A stretch of 64,000 bases of DNA from Candidatus Cottocaccamicrobium excrementipullorum (GCA_018713255.1 DVFL01000041.1:22145-86144); one strand, 5' to 3'; counted from the first letter of the stretch, positions 9,926 to 18,983 are shown. Notes: generated by a model from the letters alone, not told the origin. Numbers and translations: made by a program.

Positions 9926-11224
9926 TCAATTCACCAGATTCCCCTCCTCATCAAACTCCAGAGGAACCGGCTCTGAAACGGCTGTCAGTCCGGGATATTT
10001 TCCCTTTACCACATCTTCATAGTAGCTTTCCGACAGCATGATCTCTCCGATATGAAGGGTATTTTTAATCCGAACCATCCGCACATTGTTCCGGTCAATG
10101 CGGTTGGCGGTGCGGATACATGCCTGGATAGCCTCCTTGTCATTGGCCACCACCGGAGGCATCATAGCGGATTTCAGCACGGTGCTGGTGAAGGAATTCA
10201 TATAAATCTTATTTAAATCCAGCTTCTCAAACATCCGGGCGGTGATAATGCTGGCCAGTCCCATTCCATTGGCATTGCCGTGGGAGCAGTCTGTCAGATC
10301 CAGGAAGCAGGTGCGCTTTACCTTCAGACCGCCGGATACGTAATCATTAGACCAGGTGCCGGAAATATTAGGGTCCACCCCGGTGCCGCTGTAATTTTTT
10401 CCCATCTCGTCTACAACCAGCACATCCGCCTCTCCCACCAGGAGACTGGGCATGTTGGAGGCGGCAATTTTAAGAAGCTCCGGCTCCCGGTCAAAAATCT
10501 TATCCCTGGGAATGGCCTCAATGAGAGCCGTCTCATCATAAGCATTCTCCACACAGGGAATGGCAAAAAGAACCTTGGAGTTCTCCAGAGCCACCTTCCC
10601 GTTGGCAGGGATGTTCCGTGCCATATTGTCCATGCCGTCGCTGTGAACGCTCTCGGCCCCTTTCTGCTTTCCCAGGCCTACCACCAGCATCTTTAACACG
10701 CCGCTCTCATATTTGCCCCGGAAGGCGTTGTGAGGCTTAATCCGGCAGGACAGAATGATGCCGTCAGCCTCATGAGCATTTTTATCCTGGTACACCGGCT
10801 TTCCGTACTCCGAATACCCTAACAGCACCGTCTCCATGGAGGACTTAATGGGACATCCCATGGTCTCTTCTGTAATGTTAAAGCCGGCCAGCACCTCCAG
10901 CTGGCCCTCCGGCGTAGCTCCTCCATGGCTTCCCATGGCGGGAACGATAAAGGGACTGGCCCCCTTCTCTTTGCAGAAATCCACAATGGCTTTGGTGATC
11001 ACATCCACATTGGCTACGCCGCGGCTTCCTGCGGTAATGGCAATCTCCATTCCCGGCTTCACCGTCTCACTGATTTCCGGCCGGGAAAGCTGCTCGTAAA
11101 CCAAAGCCGGGATTGTTTTTGGATCAACCCGGTCCCGTTTAAACTTCTGAACTGCGTGAAACATTTTTGGAATCTTAATATCTTTTAACAGGTTGGAAAT
11201 CTCTTCGCTTCGTTCAAACTTCAT
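9926..11224 (-). CDS. LarA-like lactate racemase domain protein (DUF2088 superfamily)
   Basis: A 432-aa protein related to nickel-pincer-dependent lactate racemase LarA. Family-like stretches include the VPAMGSHGGATPEGQ segment and the RIKPHNAFRGKYESGVLKML block followed by VGLGKQKGAESVH, which correspond to the pincer-binding and catalytic regions. The start ATG at 11224 follows AGGAG. No larB, larC or larE homologue (needed to make the pincer cofactor) occurs in the window, so activity would require genes elsewhere. LarA paralogues have varied 2-hydroxyacid or other racemase/epimerase substrates, so I do not assign lactate as substrate. Confidence 0.82.
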   Translation of the reverse strand: MKFERSEEISNLLKDIKIPKMFHAVQKFKRDRVDPKTIPALVYEQLSRPEISETVKPGMEIAITAGSRGVANVDVITKAIVDFCKEKGASPFIVPAMGSHGGATPEGQLEVLAGFNITEETMGCPIKSSMETVLLGYSEYGKPVYQDKNAHEADGIILSCRIKPHNAFRGKYESGVLKMLVVGLGKQKGAESVHSDGMDNMARNIPANGKVALENSKVLFAIPCVENAYDETALIEAIPRDKIFDREPELLKIAASNMPSLLVGEADVLVVDEMGKNYSGTGVDPNISGTWSNDYVSGGLKVKRTCFLDLTDCSHGNANGMGLASIITARMFEKLDLNKIYMNSFTSTVLKSAMMPPVVANDKEAIQACIRTANRIDRNNVRMVRIKNTLHIGEIMLSESYYEDVVKGKYPGLTAVSEPVPLEFDEEGNLVN

Positions 11225-11394
11225 ACTTTAGCTCCTATTCTGAAAAATCAAGTTTTCTGCACCCTATAAATGGTTTTTCTGTATTTAATCCGGTTTCCGG
11301 CAAACCACAAAAGTCCGGAAGTCTCCTCGTTTAAAGGCAGCTCCATCTGGCTGCACTCCGGTTTTACATAAGGGCGCCAGCGGCAATTCCCTTG

Positions 11395-12756
11395 TTAATC
11401 CGCGGTTTTTTCCCGCTTAAACATTCGGGCAAGAATGATCACTGCAACAGCAGCAAGAACAATCTCTGCTGTAAACTGAGCGTAAGCCAGACCATAAAGG
11501 GGGAACAGCGCATTTAAAATATTCAGAGCCGGGATCTCCAAAACTACTTTTCTTAAAATGGCAAAGACAAAGGCATGTTTTCCCATTCCCACAGCCTGGA
11601 ACACGCCTACTGCCAGAAAATCCATCGCCAGGAATGGAAGTCCCAAACAGAATCCTCGCAGGAAGCGGGAACCGTATTGGATAATCTGCTCATTATCCAT
11701 AAATAGTTCAATGAGAGAATCTGCAAAAACATAATATCCGGCTGAGATCATAATCAAAAAGCCAACAGTAATCTTAGCCGACATTACTACGCACTCTTTC
11801 ATTCGCTTCCGGTTTCCTGAGGAAAAATTATAGCCTACCAGGGGCATAATTCCCTGAGAAAAGCCCTGAGCCACATACATGGGAACCATGTTTACCTTCT
11901 GGGTAATCCCCATAGCGGCAATAGCATCTGCACCATAAGCGGCGGTAAAATTATTTAACACCGTCATGCCCGTAACATTCAACAGATTCTGAATCGCCGC
12001 CGGCAGTCCCACTGCCAGAATTCCCATTACAATGGCCTTGCGGAAACCGAAATTTCCAGGATTCAGACTGATATTGGTTTTTCCTCTGCGGACAAACAGC
12101 AGCACGAAGAAATACAGGCAGGCCACACAGTTTGACAGCATGGTAGCCAGGCCTGCTCCTGCAGCGCCCATATTAAATCCCCAGGGAAGGATAAATACAG
12201 GATCCAGAACGATATTTAACAAACATCCGCTCATCGTTCCAATGCTGGCGTGAAGGGCATTTCCCTCAGACCGAACCATATACGCCATCACCACATTTAA
12301 GATAGAAGGAACCGCTCCCCAGATCACCGTCCATTTTACATACCCCACGGTAGAACCCATGGTGTCTGCATCCGCCCCTAATAAGGTTAACAGGGGAGTC
12401 TGGAGAATAAGGCAAAACAGAGAGATAAATATACCTCCCGCCACCGCACAATAAAATCCAAAGGCAGAACTCTGGCGCACCGTATCATAATCTTTCCGCC
12501 CCATAGCCCGGCTCATCATGCTGGAACTTCCCACACCAAACAAATTGTTCACTGCATTAAACGCCAAAAGCAGAGGCGCCGCCAAAGCTACCGCTGCATT
12601 CTCCACCGGATCATTTAGCATCCCTACAAAATAAGTATCCGCCAGATTATAAAGCACCATAACCAGAGAGCTGATAATGGTTGGTACTGCCAGAGTGGCG
12701 ATCGCCCTGGGCATCGGGGTTGATTCAAATAATTCTGTTTTTGATATGCTGCTCAA
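11395..12756 (-). CDS. MATE-family multidrug/toxin efflux transporter
   Basis: A 453-aa integral membrane protein with about 12 hydrophobic segments and MATE signatures: the PMPRAIATLAVPTIISSLV start, the LYNLADTYFVG segment, and the second-half repeat around the QGFSQGIMPLVGYNFSSG block. It likely exports organic cations or metabolites using a Na+ or H+ gradient. The start is a TTG at 12756 with AGAGGA eight bases upstream; no better ATG exists. It begins 18 bases after the stop of the alcohol dehydrogenase gene, so the two probably form an operon. Confidence 0.93.
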   Translation of the reverse strand: MSSISKTELFESTPMPRAIATLAVPTIISSLVMVLYNLADTYFVGMLNDPVENAAVALAAPLLLAFNAVNNLFGVGSSSMMSRAMGRKDYDTVRQSSAFGFYCAVAGGIFISLFCLILQTPLLTLLGADADTMGSTVGYVKWTVIWGAVPSILNVVMAYMVRSEGNALHASIGTMSGCLLNIVLDPVFILPWGFNMGAAGAGLATMLSNCVACLYFFVLLFVRRGKTNISLNPGNFGFRKAIVMGILAVGLPAAIQNLLNVTGMTVLNNFTAAYGADAIAAMGITQKVNMVPMYVAQGFSQGIMPLVGYNFSSGNRKRMKECVVMSAKITVGFLIMISAGYYVFADSLIELFMDNEQIIQYGSRFLRGFCLGLPFLAMDFLAVGVFQAVGMGKHAFVFAILRKVVLEIPALNILNALFPLYGLAYAQFTAEIVLAAVAVIILARMFKREKTAD

Positions 12757-12774
12757 GTGAATGTTCCTCTCTTT

Positions 12775-13815
12775 CTATGGCTTCACCGCCACTTTTATCA
12801 CTCCGTCTTTTCTCTGCTCAAACAGTTCATAAGCCTCCATAATCCGGCTTAAAGGAAAGGTATGGGTAATCAGCCCAGTGGTATCGATCTTCCCCTGGCG
12901 AATCAGTTCAAGAATCTCATCGCAGTCGCAGCCGTCCACGCCTCCTGTCTTAAACGTTAGATTCTTTCCATACATCTCCGGAAGGGGAAGAATCTGCGGA
13001 TGGTCATAAAGAGCCACTATCACCACGATTCCATTGGGCCTTGCCGCCTTCCAGGCCATGGCAAAGGTCTTCTCCGTTCCCGCCGCTTCAATCACTACAT
13101 CAGCTCCGCCTCGTCCGCTTAACGCCGATGCTGCCGCCGCCGGATCCTCTAACTCCGGATCAATCACCTTTACCTCCGGGTACCGTCTCCTGACATACTC
13201 CCGCCTGGCCGGATCCGTCTCCGCCACCAAAATGTGCCCCGGATTTTTTAATCTCACACAATCTAAGGTGCATACCCCTGTGGGACCGGCGCCAATTAAA
13301 AAAACCGTATCCCCTGGCTTAATCTCTCCGATTTTTGCCGCCCAATATCCAGTGGCCAGAATATCTCCCACAAACAGGGCCTGCTCGTCCCTCACTTCAT
13401 CTGGAATCCGGTTAAGTCCCTGCTGAGCGTAAGGAACCCGCACATACTCCGCCTGCCCTCCGTCAATCCGGCAGCCCAGGGCCCAGCCTCCATTTTTATC
13501 TTCACAGTTATTTACAAAACCATGACGACAGAAAAAGCACTCACCGCAGAAGGTCTCTACATTAACCGTCACCCGGTCATTTGGTTTTACCTTCGTTACT
13601 TTGCTGCCTACTGCTTCCACCACTCCCACCATCTCATGGCCCAGAGTAATGCCCTCTGCCGCCCGGGGCACCGACCCGTGCTTAATATGCAGATCGCTGG
13701 TGCAAATACTTGCCAGAGTAACCCTGACAATAGCATCTCCCGGCTCAAGAATCTCCGGTTTCGGCTTCTCTCCCAGCACAAATTTTCCCTTTGCCTCATA
13801 AATGCAGGCCAGCAT
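12775..13815 (-). CDS. Zinc-dependent medium-chain alcohol dehydrogenase
   Basis: NAD(P)-dependent oxidoreductase of the MDR superfamily, 346 aa. The N-terminal GroES-like domain has a catalytic-zinc Cys in ASICTSDLH (about residue 38), the GHEMVG motif (about 60-65) and four structural-zinc cysteines in the CGECFFCRHGFVNNC segment. The Rossmann domain carries GAGPTGV, near residues 175-181. The general pattern resembles NADP-dependent secondary alcohol or threonine/sorbitol dehydrogenases, but the substrate cannot be decided. It is the first gene of an operon with the MATE exporter. Confidence 0.92.
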   Translation of the reverse strand: MLACIYEAKGKFVLGEKPKPEILEPGDAIVRVTLASICTSDLHIKHGSVPRAAEGITLGHEMVGVVEAVGSKVTKVKPNDRVTVNVETFCGECFFCRHGFVNNCEDKNGGWALGCRIDGGQAEYVRVPYAQQGLNRIPDEVRDEQALFVGDILATGYWAAKIGEIKPGDTVFLIGAGPTGVCTLDCVRLKNPGHILVAETDPARREYVRRRYPEVKVIDPELEDPAAAASALSGRGGADVVIEAAGTEKTFAMAWKAARPNGIVVIVALYDHPQILPLPEMYGKNLTFKTGGVDGCDCDEILELIRQGKIDTTGLITHTFPLSRIMEAYELFEQRKDGVIKVAVKP

Positions 13816-13910
13816 AACCTTTATCCCCCTTTACCTGATAAAATCTCTACCTTTCATTTTAGCAGAAGGCGGGAAAAAGAACCACAAAAATCGTCAATCT
13901 AGCTCTCATA

Positions 13911-13958
13911 AAAAAAATCCTGGAGATTCAAGGCTTTTACGCCTTAATTCTCCAGGAT
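13911..13958 (-). terminator. Terminator of the DUF2798 gene
   Basis: ATCCTGGAGA at 13917 pairs with the complementary TCTCCAGGAT arm ending 13958, with an inner CAAGGC/GCCTT stem. Read on the minus strand the stem is followed by a T-run (13917 down to 13911). Confidence 0.88.
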
Positions 13959-13975
13959 CTTCTATTGTTCTTAAA

Positions 13976-14470
13976 TTAAGCCATCGGCTTTGCCAGCACG
14001 CACCCTTCCGGAAAAGCGGCCCGGAAAATCCGGCGCACTAAAGGTCCGGCAATGATCAGCTGAAAGGGCAGCGCCATAATAAAATTCTTTGGAATATTGG
14101 TCAGCCAGCCGTAAAGCAGACCTCCCCACTGTCCGGAACGAACGCAGCCTTCCAGACTTCCGTAAAAAGACATAATCACTACCATGGGAACAACCATGCA
14201 GCAGGAAATGGAAATTACCTTCCGCAGAGAGCTGCTCTCCGGCGTTACCAGGAAACGGAAAGCAAAGCCCTTGGCCAGCCCCGATACCAAAAACCAATCA
14301 GCGCACATGGCAAAGATGCAGGCAATAGGAAATCCCAGCCAGCCTTCCTTTAACACTTCCAGGGAAAAACCTCCCATATGCAGGGTTACATTATACATAC
14401 TCATCCAAAACACCATTAAACAGCACATGAGCACGGTGTAGATTAAACTTTCTCGCTTATTCTGCGGCAT
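13976..14470 (-). CDS. DUF2798 family membrane protein
   Basis: A 164-aa protein with four predicted membrane helices arranged as two DUF2798-like repeats (about 8-70 and 85-150); each repeat contains a helix pair with a central Asn/Phe-Ile-Met-Ala segment. Function of the family is unknown; members are often near regulators or transport genes. The start ATG at 14470 is preceded by an AGGAGG-like site (TTAGGAGGAAAA on the minus strand). A shorter overlapping frame at 13971-14297 is a shadow. Single-gene unit with its own terminator. Confidence 0.85.
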   Translation of the reverse strand: MPQNKRESLIYTVLMCCLMVFWMSMYNVTLHMGGFSLEVLKEGWLGFPIACIFAMCADWFLVSGLAKGFAFRFLVTPESSSLRKVISISCCMVVPMVVIMSFYGSLEGCVRSGQWGGLLYGWLTNIPKNFIMALPFQLIIAGPLVRRIFRAAFPEGCVLAKPMA

Positions 14471-14619
14471 CTTTTTTCCTCCTAATTCATTCCTTCATTT
14501 ATCCAACATTTATCGCCGGTTTTTTATTATAGGAGAAAAAAATATCCTTCGTAAGTGATTTTTTCAAATTCGGCATTTTAACGGTAATTTCCCCGGAAAT
14601 ATTCCCATTTTCTGTGAAT

Positions 14620-15531
14620 CTATCCGAGAAAAGATGCCGCATTAATGGCCGCAATGGCTCCGTCCGCCACTGCTGTAGCTGCCTGGCGCACCTGCTTTAC
14701 CCGGATATCTCCTGCTGCATATACGCCGGGAATCTCTGTCTCCATCCGCTCATTTACCGGTATAAACCCATCTCTCAGCTCCAGTTCATCATAAAGCTCC
14801 GTGTTGGGCGTAGAACCAGCATAGATAAATACGCCGCATCCAGGATCTTCAATTCTGGTTTTCTCCCCCGTTTCCTCATGCGTAAGCTCCAGAGCCTCCA
14901 CCTGCTCCTGACCAAATACCGCCGTCAGCCGGGTTTTTGTCATCACCTGGATATTTGCCGTCTGTTCAACTTTTCTGGCAAACTCCGCGATGCAGCCTAA
15001 CTTTTCTTCAAAATGAATAATGGTAAGCCTTTTGGCAAACTGGGCAAGATATAAAGCTTCTTTTATCGCGCCGTCGGCGCCGCCCACCACATAAATATTC
15101 TTTCCTTCATATCGCCAACCATCTCTGGCAGCGTTTAATCCCGTTCCTTTTCCAGAAAGCTCCTGCTCTCCCGGAATTCCCAGCCGCCGCGGCGTGGTGC
15201 CGTTAGCCAGAATCACGGTTCTGGCCTGGTAAAGGCCCTGATCCGTGGTAATTTCCTTGATTTCACCGGCAAGTTTAGTCTTAATCACCTTCTGGAAAAT
15301 CATCTTTACCCCGGCAGCTTCCGCCTGGGCCTTCAGGCGGTCTGCAAAGGTTTTCCCCGTCTCTCCGGAAATAATCCCCGCGTAATGGGTCACTGTGGAA
15401 ACAGTGGCAATCACGCCGCCCACTTCCTTCTGCTCAATCACCAACACCAACTTTCCCCGGCTGATGCCGTAAATCCCCGCGCTGATTCCCGCCGGGCCTC
15501 CTCCAATGATCACCATATCATACATCATCAT
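14620..15531 (-). CDS. Thioredoxin-reductase-like FAD/NAD(P) oxidoreductase lacking the CxxC redox centre
   Basis: A 303-aa flavoprotein with TrxB architecture: FAD motif GGGPAG (10-15), ATVSTVTHYAG segment, NAD(P) motif VVGGADGA (148-155) and the C-terminal FAD motif YAAGDIR. In true thioredoxin reductases a CxxC pair sits just before the NADP motif. At that point this protein reads LNAARDG (residues 132-138), so both cysteines are missing and a thioredoxin reductase function is unlikely; an NAD(P)H:flavin, ferredoxin or diaphorase-type role is possible. Start: I chose the ATG cluster at 15531 downstream of GAGAGG; the frame extends to 15558. It is divergent from a LysR gene that probably controls it. 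Confidence 0.88.
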   Translation of the reverse strand: MMMYDMVIIGGGPAGISAGIYGISRGKLVLVIEQKEVGGVIATVSTVTHYAGIISGETGKTFADRLKAQAEAAGVKMIFQKVIKTKLAGEIKEITTDQGLYQARTVILANGTTPRRLGIPGEQELSGKGTGLNAARDGWRYEGKNIYVVGGADGAIKEALYLAQFAKRLTIIHFEEKLGCIAEFARKVEQTANIQVMTKTRLTAVFGQEQVEALELTHEETGEKTRIEDPGCGVFIYAGSTPNTELYDELELRDGFIPVNERMETEIPGVYAAGDIRVKQVRQAATAVADGAIAAINAASFLG

Positions 15532-15659
15532 TACCTTCATCCTCTCTTTATGCATCATTTTCCAGTTCTTCTTGCATTATAACGGAAGATTTTGATAAAA
15601 TAAAATTATCTTTTGGAATCATTTAATTCTAAATTTTTATTAATGGACGTGACATAAAA

Positions 15660-16505
15660 GTGGATCCGAAGCTGAAAACCTTCTTAGTCTTATGTGAAAC
15701 CATGAATTACCACGCTGCCGCCGAACTTCTCCATCTGACCCAGCCTGCTGTCACCAAGCAGATCCAGGCCCTGGAGGCGCAGTATCAGGCAAAGCTTTTT
15801 TCCTATGACGAAAGGAAGCTTAAGAAAACTGAAGCAGGAGAAATTCTGGAAGAGTACGCCCGCTCCATCCAATATAATTGCCTGGAACTGGAGCAGACAA
15901 TGGCCGGGCAGAGAAAAAGCTGCCTGCGGATCGGCGCCACCAAAACCATCGGAGATTATGTACTCTTTGACGCAGTCAACCGCTATACCGCCGATCCCGC
16001 CCATGAGCTGACGCTGATCGTAGACAATACAGAACATCTCCTCACCTTGCTGAATGACAACCAGCTGGACTTTCTGGTAATTGAAGGCCTCTTTGACAAA
16101 GGAAAATACGGATGGAAGCTTCTGAAAAAGGAAGCCTTTATTGGAATCTGTCCTCCCGGCCATCCTTTTTCCGGAAAGGAAGTGACCATTGAAGAGCTTT
16201 TGAAAGAAACTCTGATTCTTCGGGAGCCAGGCTCCGGAACCCGGGATATTTTAGAAAAACAGCTGACCCTCTCCGGCTACAGCCCCGCCTCCTTCCAGCG
16301 GGTTTTAACCATCAGCAGCTTCCCCATTATCCGAAGACTGGTAACGGCCGGACGGGGCATCAGCTTTCTCTATGATTCCGTTGTGACAGACATCCCCAAG
16401 CTGGGCCAATTCACCGCAGCGCCTTTAACCGGTATCCATGAATTCAATCTGGTGTATCTTAAGCACACAAAAGCCGGGCAGTACGGAGAAGAATTCTTCC
16501 GCTGA
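15660..16505 (+). CDS. LysR-family transcriptional regulator
   Basis: A 281-aa regulator with an N-terminal winged helix-turn-helix (about 1-60; the recognition part is HAAAELLHLTQPAVTKQIQALE) and a periplasmic-binding-like effector domain (about 85-275). The start is GTG at 15660; no in-frame ATG lies nearby and the ribosome binding site is weak. LysR proteins usually control the divergently transcribed neighbour, here the TrxB-like flavoprotein gene about 130 bases away; that target is inference. The overall sequence resembles CysL/CysB-like members, with no proof of ligand. Confidence 0.9.
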   Translation: MDPKLKTFLVLCETMNYHAAAELLHLTQPAVTKQIQALEAQYQAKLFSYDERKLKKTEAGEILEEYARSIQYNCLELEQTMAGQRKSCLRIGATKTIGDYVLFDAVNRYTADPAHELTLIVDNTEHLLTLLNDNQLDFLVIEGLFDKGKYGWKLLKKEAFIGICPPGHPFSGKEVTIEELLKETLILREPGSGTRDILEKQLTLSGYSPASFQRVLTISSFPIIRRLVTAGRGISFLYDSVVTDIPKLGQFTAAPLTGIHEFNLVYLKHTKAGQYGEEFFR

Positions 16506-16526
16506 CTGCCCGGCCGAAAGGCCTCT

Positions 16527-17216
16527 TTATTCCATTTTCGCCGCATTGTTAATACAGGTAATGGCGTTTAAACTCCTTGGATAACCAATATAAGGCAGGC
16601 ACTGGGACACTACCTTAACCAGAAACTCCTTGTCATTTCCCAGATTCATGTTTCCCTTCGCATGAGAAGTAAGCTGAGGTTCACAGCCTCCCTGAGCAGC
16701 CAGGAAACAGAAGGTAATCATCTCCCGCTGAGCCAGACTAAGACCAGTTCTGGTGTAATAGTCTCCAAAGCAGTTAGCCGCCAGCCACCGGTTAATGTGG
16801 CCCTGTTTCCAGGCCTCAAGCATCTGAGGTCCAAAGATCTCAGCCTGAGCCTCGGCTCCTTTCTCCAGCCGGTTCTCCATGGTGGTGGTGGCCTGTCCCT
16901 CCAGAGGAAGCTTTACTCCCCGCTCTGTCAAAATCTCATTGGCCGCGTCCAAGAAGGGAAGCACTCTGCCGATTCCCAGATAATCCACCGCCTGGTAAAT
17001 GATTTCCTTCACCATCACCGGCGTAACTCCACCTTCCAAAGCCCGTGGAAGCTCCAGGCGAAATTCTTCTTTTCCCTGACAGCCTAACAGCACTGCCAGA
17101 ATCGCCATATGACGGGTTACTTCATCCAGCTGCTGCCCCTCTTCATTTACCACCTCGTCAAAGGCGAAATGGGTAAACCGTTCCATAAATTCCGGATCTG
17201 TATCATAATAGCTCAT
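16527..17216 (-). CDS. Carboxymuconolactone decarboxylase (CMD/AhpD-like) family protein
   Basis: A 229-aa protein with two CMD domains in tandem (about 20-105 and 135-225). The first carries the ILAVLLGCQGKEEFRLEL segment and the second the FCFLAAQGGCEPQLTSHAKG segment, which holds the usual Cys-x5-His arrangement of that family, while the AhpD CxxC is not present. The start ATG at 17216 is set by a strong AAGGAGGG seven bases upstream; a frame extension to 17246 is not used. The role is probably a peroxide-related or decarboxylase activity, undecided. A MerR-like gene lies just upstream on the same strand and may control it. Confidence 0.87.
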   Translation of the reverse strand: MSYYDTDPEFMERFTHFAFDEVVNEEGQQLDEVTRHMAILAVLLGCQGKEEFRLELPRALEGGVTPVMVKEIIYQAVDYLGIGRVLPFLDAANEILTERGVKLPLEGQATTTMENRLEKGAEAQAEIFGPQMLEAWKQGHINRWLAANCFGDYYTRTGLSLAQREMITFCFLAAQGGCEPQLTSHAKGNMNLGNDKEFLVKVVSQCLPYIGYPRSLNAITCINNAAKME

Positions 17217-17279
17217 CGTTAAACCCTCCTTAGCCAATGTTCTCAAAACTTCTTGTTCTGATTTCTGCTAATGTTTTTC

Positions 17280-17633
17280 CTAGATTCTTTCAATGCTGCG
17301 GATCTGATGGCGAAGATAATCCAGATTTTCCAGCTGCTTTTCCCGAAAATGGATCTCTTCCAGGGCCTGTTTGCGCCGATGATTCAACATCTTCATCCGC
17401 TCCATAGCGGTATCTTCTCCTTCCAGCATCAGCTTCATATACCTTCTTACCTCTTCTGAAGAGAACCCGATCTGGTGAAGGGTTATCATCAGACTGATCA
17501 GCTGCAAATCAGAATCATCATACCGCTCCGGGACTCTGTCCTTTCCTTCCCGGTTTAACAATCCCCAGGCCTTAAATTCCAGAAAAATTTTCTTGGGAAT
17601 GCCATACCGAATGGCTGCTTCCTCCATGGTCAT
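17280..17633 (-). CDS. MerR-family transcriptional regulator
   Basis: A 117-aa protein with an N-terminal MerR-type winged helix (about 1-70; YGIPKKIFLEFKAWGLL, then the Arg-Tyr-Asp motif RYDDSDLQLI) and a C-terminal dimerisation coiled coil (about 75-115). No effector domain or metal-binding cysteines follow, so the ligand is unknown. It sits 63 bases upstream of the CMD gene on the same strand, a layout typical of a self-regulated pair. Confidence 0.85.
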   Translation of the reverse strand: MTMEEAAIRYGIPKKIFLEFKAWGLLNREGKDRVPERYDDSDLQLISLMITLHQIGFSSEEVRRYMKLMLEGEDTAMERMKMLNHRRKQALEEIHFREKQLENLDYLRHQIRSIERI

Positions 17634-17693
17634 TTTTCCCTTCCATCCCTTCTGCAGATTACCTTTATTGTAATCCCGCTGAAGGCCATTTGT

Positions 17694-18590
17694 CTAATAC
17701 TTGGAAGGAATGGTAAAAGATGCCTGAACAGAATCTTTTATAAACTGAATAAAAGCCGTAGCCGCCTCAGAAAACATCTGATTTTTCTTCCAGGCTAAAA
17801 CCGCTCCCGTCTCCAGGGGCGGATCCAACGGAATAAAACACAGGTCCTGACAAGCATGTTCCTGATAAAAACTTAACGCTGTCCCCACCTTATTCCGCAC
17901 CATATTGGCCGCGTTCAGCAGCAGATTATAGGTGGCCGCTGTTTCAATCTTTTCATAATCATCCCCAAACCAGCCGGCCAGCTCATGGCGCACCGTATCC
18001 CTCCAGGGAAGAAGCAACGGAACCGTTAAAAGATCTTTAGCGGTCACCCTCTCCTTTCCTGCAAAAGGAGAATCAGGAAGGGCATAAACCCCCCAGGTTT
18101 CTTTTCCCGGAAGCCGGACAAACTCATATTTTCCGATATCCACAGGTTCCAGCAGAAGGCAAATATCCAAAAGTCCCTTTTCTATCCGCTCTTTAATCTC
18201 ATCTGCTGTCGCGCTGTAAATACGGTAAGACACCAACGGATACAACCTTCGGAAGGCTGCCATTCGCTCAGATAAAAACGTCATATTCTGGGTCTCTCCG
18301 CAGCCTAAGGCAATTTCCCCTGCAATCTCTTCTTCCCCATGAGAAAACTCCCGCTCCGTCTTTTCCACTAACTCCACAATCTCTTGCGCTCTGCGTTTAA
18401 GAAGCATCCCTTCATCCGTCAAAGTAATGTGATACTTTCCCCGCTGAAACAGAGTTACTCCCAGTTCTTCTTCCAGCTGCATCAACTGCCGGGAAAGTGT
18501 AGGCTGAGTAATGTGAAGAAGCGCTGCCGCCCTGGTAATATTCTCCTCCCTAGCTGTCATTAAAAAGTAGTTTAATACCCTGATCTCCAT
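17694..18590 (-). CDS. LysR-family transcriptional regulator
   Basis: A 298-aa regulator: helix-turn-helix at about 15-60 (NITRAAALLHITQPTLSRQL), linker helix, then a substrate-binding domain (about 90-290). The start is the second ATG of a pair at 18590, six bases after AAGGAGG, giving the family N-terminus MEIRVLNYF; an upstream extension reaching 18638 encodes an unlikely Arg-rich leader. It is divergent from the amt gene across a 393-base region, so regulation of amt is possible, but that gap also contains the amt promoter and leader and no clear LysR T-N11-A site was picked out. Confidence 0.9.
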   Translation of the reverse strand: MEIRVLNYFLMTAREENITRAAALLHITQPTLSRQLMQLEEELGVTLFQRGKYHITLTDEGMLLKRRAQEIVELVEKTEREFSHGEEEIAGEIALGCGETQNMTFLSERMAAFRRLYPLVSYRIYSATADEIKERIEKGLLDICLLLEPVDIGKYEFVRLPGKETWGVYALPDSPFAGKERVTAKDLLTVPLLLPWRDTVRHELAGWFGDDYEKIETAATYNLLLNAANMVRNKVGTALSFYQEHACQDLCFIPLDPPLETGAVLAWKKNQMFSEAATAFIQFIKDSVQASFTIPSKY

Positions 18591-18744
18591 CATATTCCTC
18601 CTTACAGGGACAGTAACTTTCCTACGCCGGCGGCGCACTCAACGTCAAATGTTCAGTAAGTTAATGATAATCGCTCTAAGAATGACTGTCAACCAAGTGA
18701 TATTTGTGAATATTAACGATTTTTTAACATCTTTTGAAAAAGGA

Positions 18745-18773
18745 TTGACTTTTCCCCAGAAAATGAATAAAAT
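18745..18773 (+). promoter_or_regulatory. Promoter of the amt gene
   Basis: TTGACT at 18745-18750, a 17-base spacer and TAAAAT at 18768-18773. It places the transcription start about 200 bases before the amt start codon, leaving a long structured leader. Confidence 0.75.
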
Positions 18774-18789
18774 TCAAACTAGAAAGAGC

Positions 18790-18917
18790 AAAGGCGCCGT
18801 AAGATATCTGCGGCGCTTTTTCTGTTTCCAGATTTCCGCTTTAGGAAACCAAATCATATTAAATGGCACAAGGGTGTGTATTTCTGCAAACTGGCGGCAG
18901 AAATATGCACCCTTTTC
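18790..18917 (+). promoter_or_regulatory. Structured leader of amt: early terminator-like hairpin plus a second long hairpin
   Basis: First hairpin: AAAGGCGCCG (18790-18799) pairs with CGGCGCTTTT (18811-18820), followed by TTTTTCTG, i.e. a full intrinsic terminator only about 10-15 bases after the predicted transcript start. Second hairpin: an 18-bp stem (arms 18870-18887 and 18897-18914, two G-U pairs) with a 9-base loop, ending in CCCTTTT. The remaining leader up to 18983 is unexplained. Together they suggest attenuation of amt expression. This region (18591-18983) holds no gene. Confidence 0.6.
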
Positions 18918-18983
18918 CAGTGAAACCCCAGTGCAGCCCAGAACTGACGGTTCAGCTGGAAAGAAAAAGGAGGGAATGAGTTT

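Noticed and set aside
14620..15531. Thioredoxin reductase (trxB) as a firm name
   Set aside because: The redox CxxC is missing, so the name would mislead.
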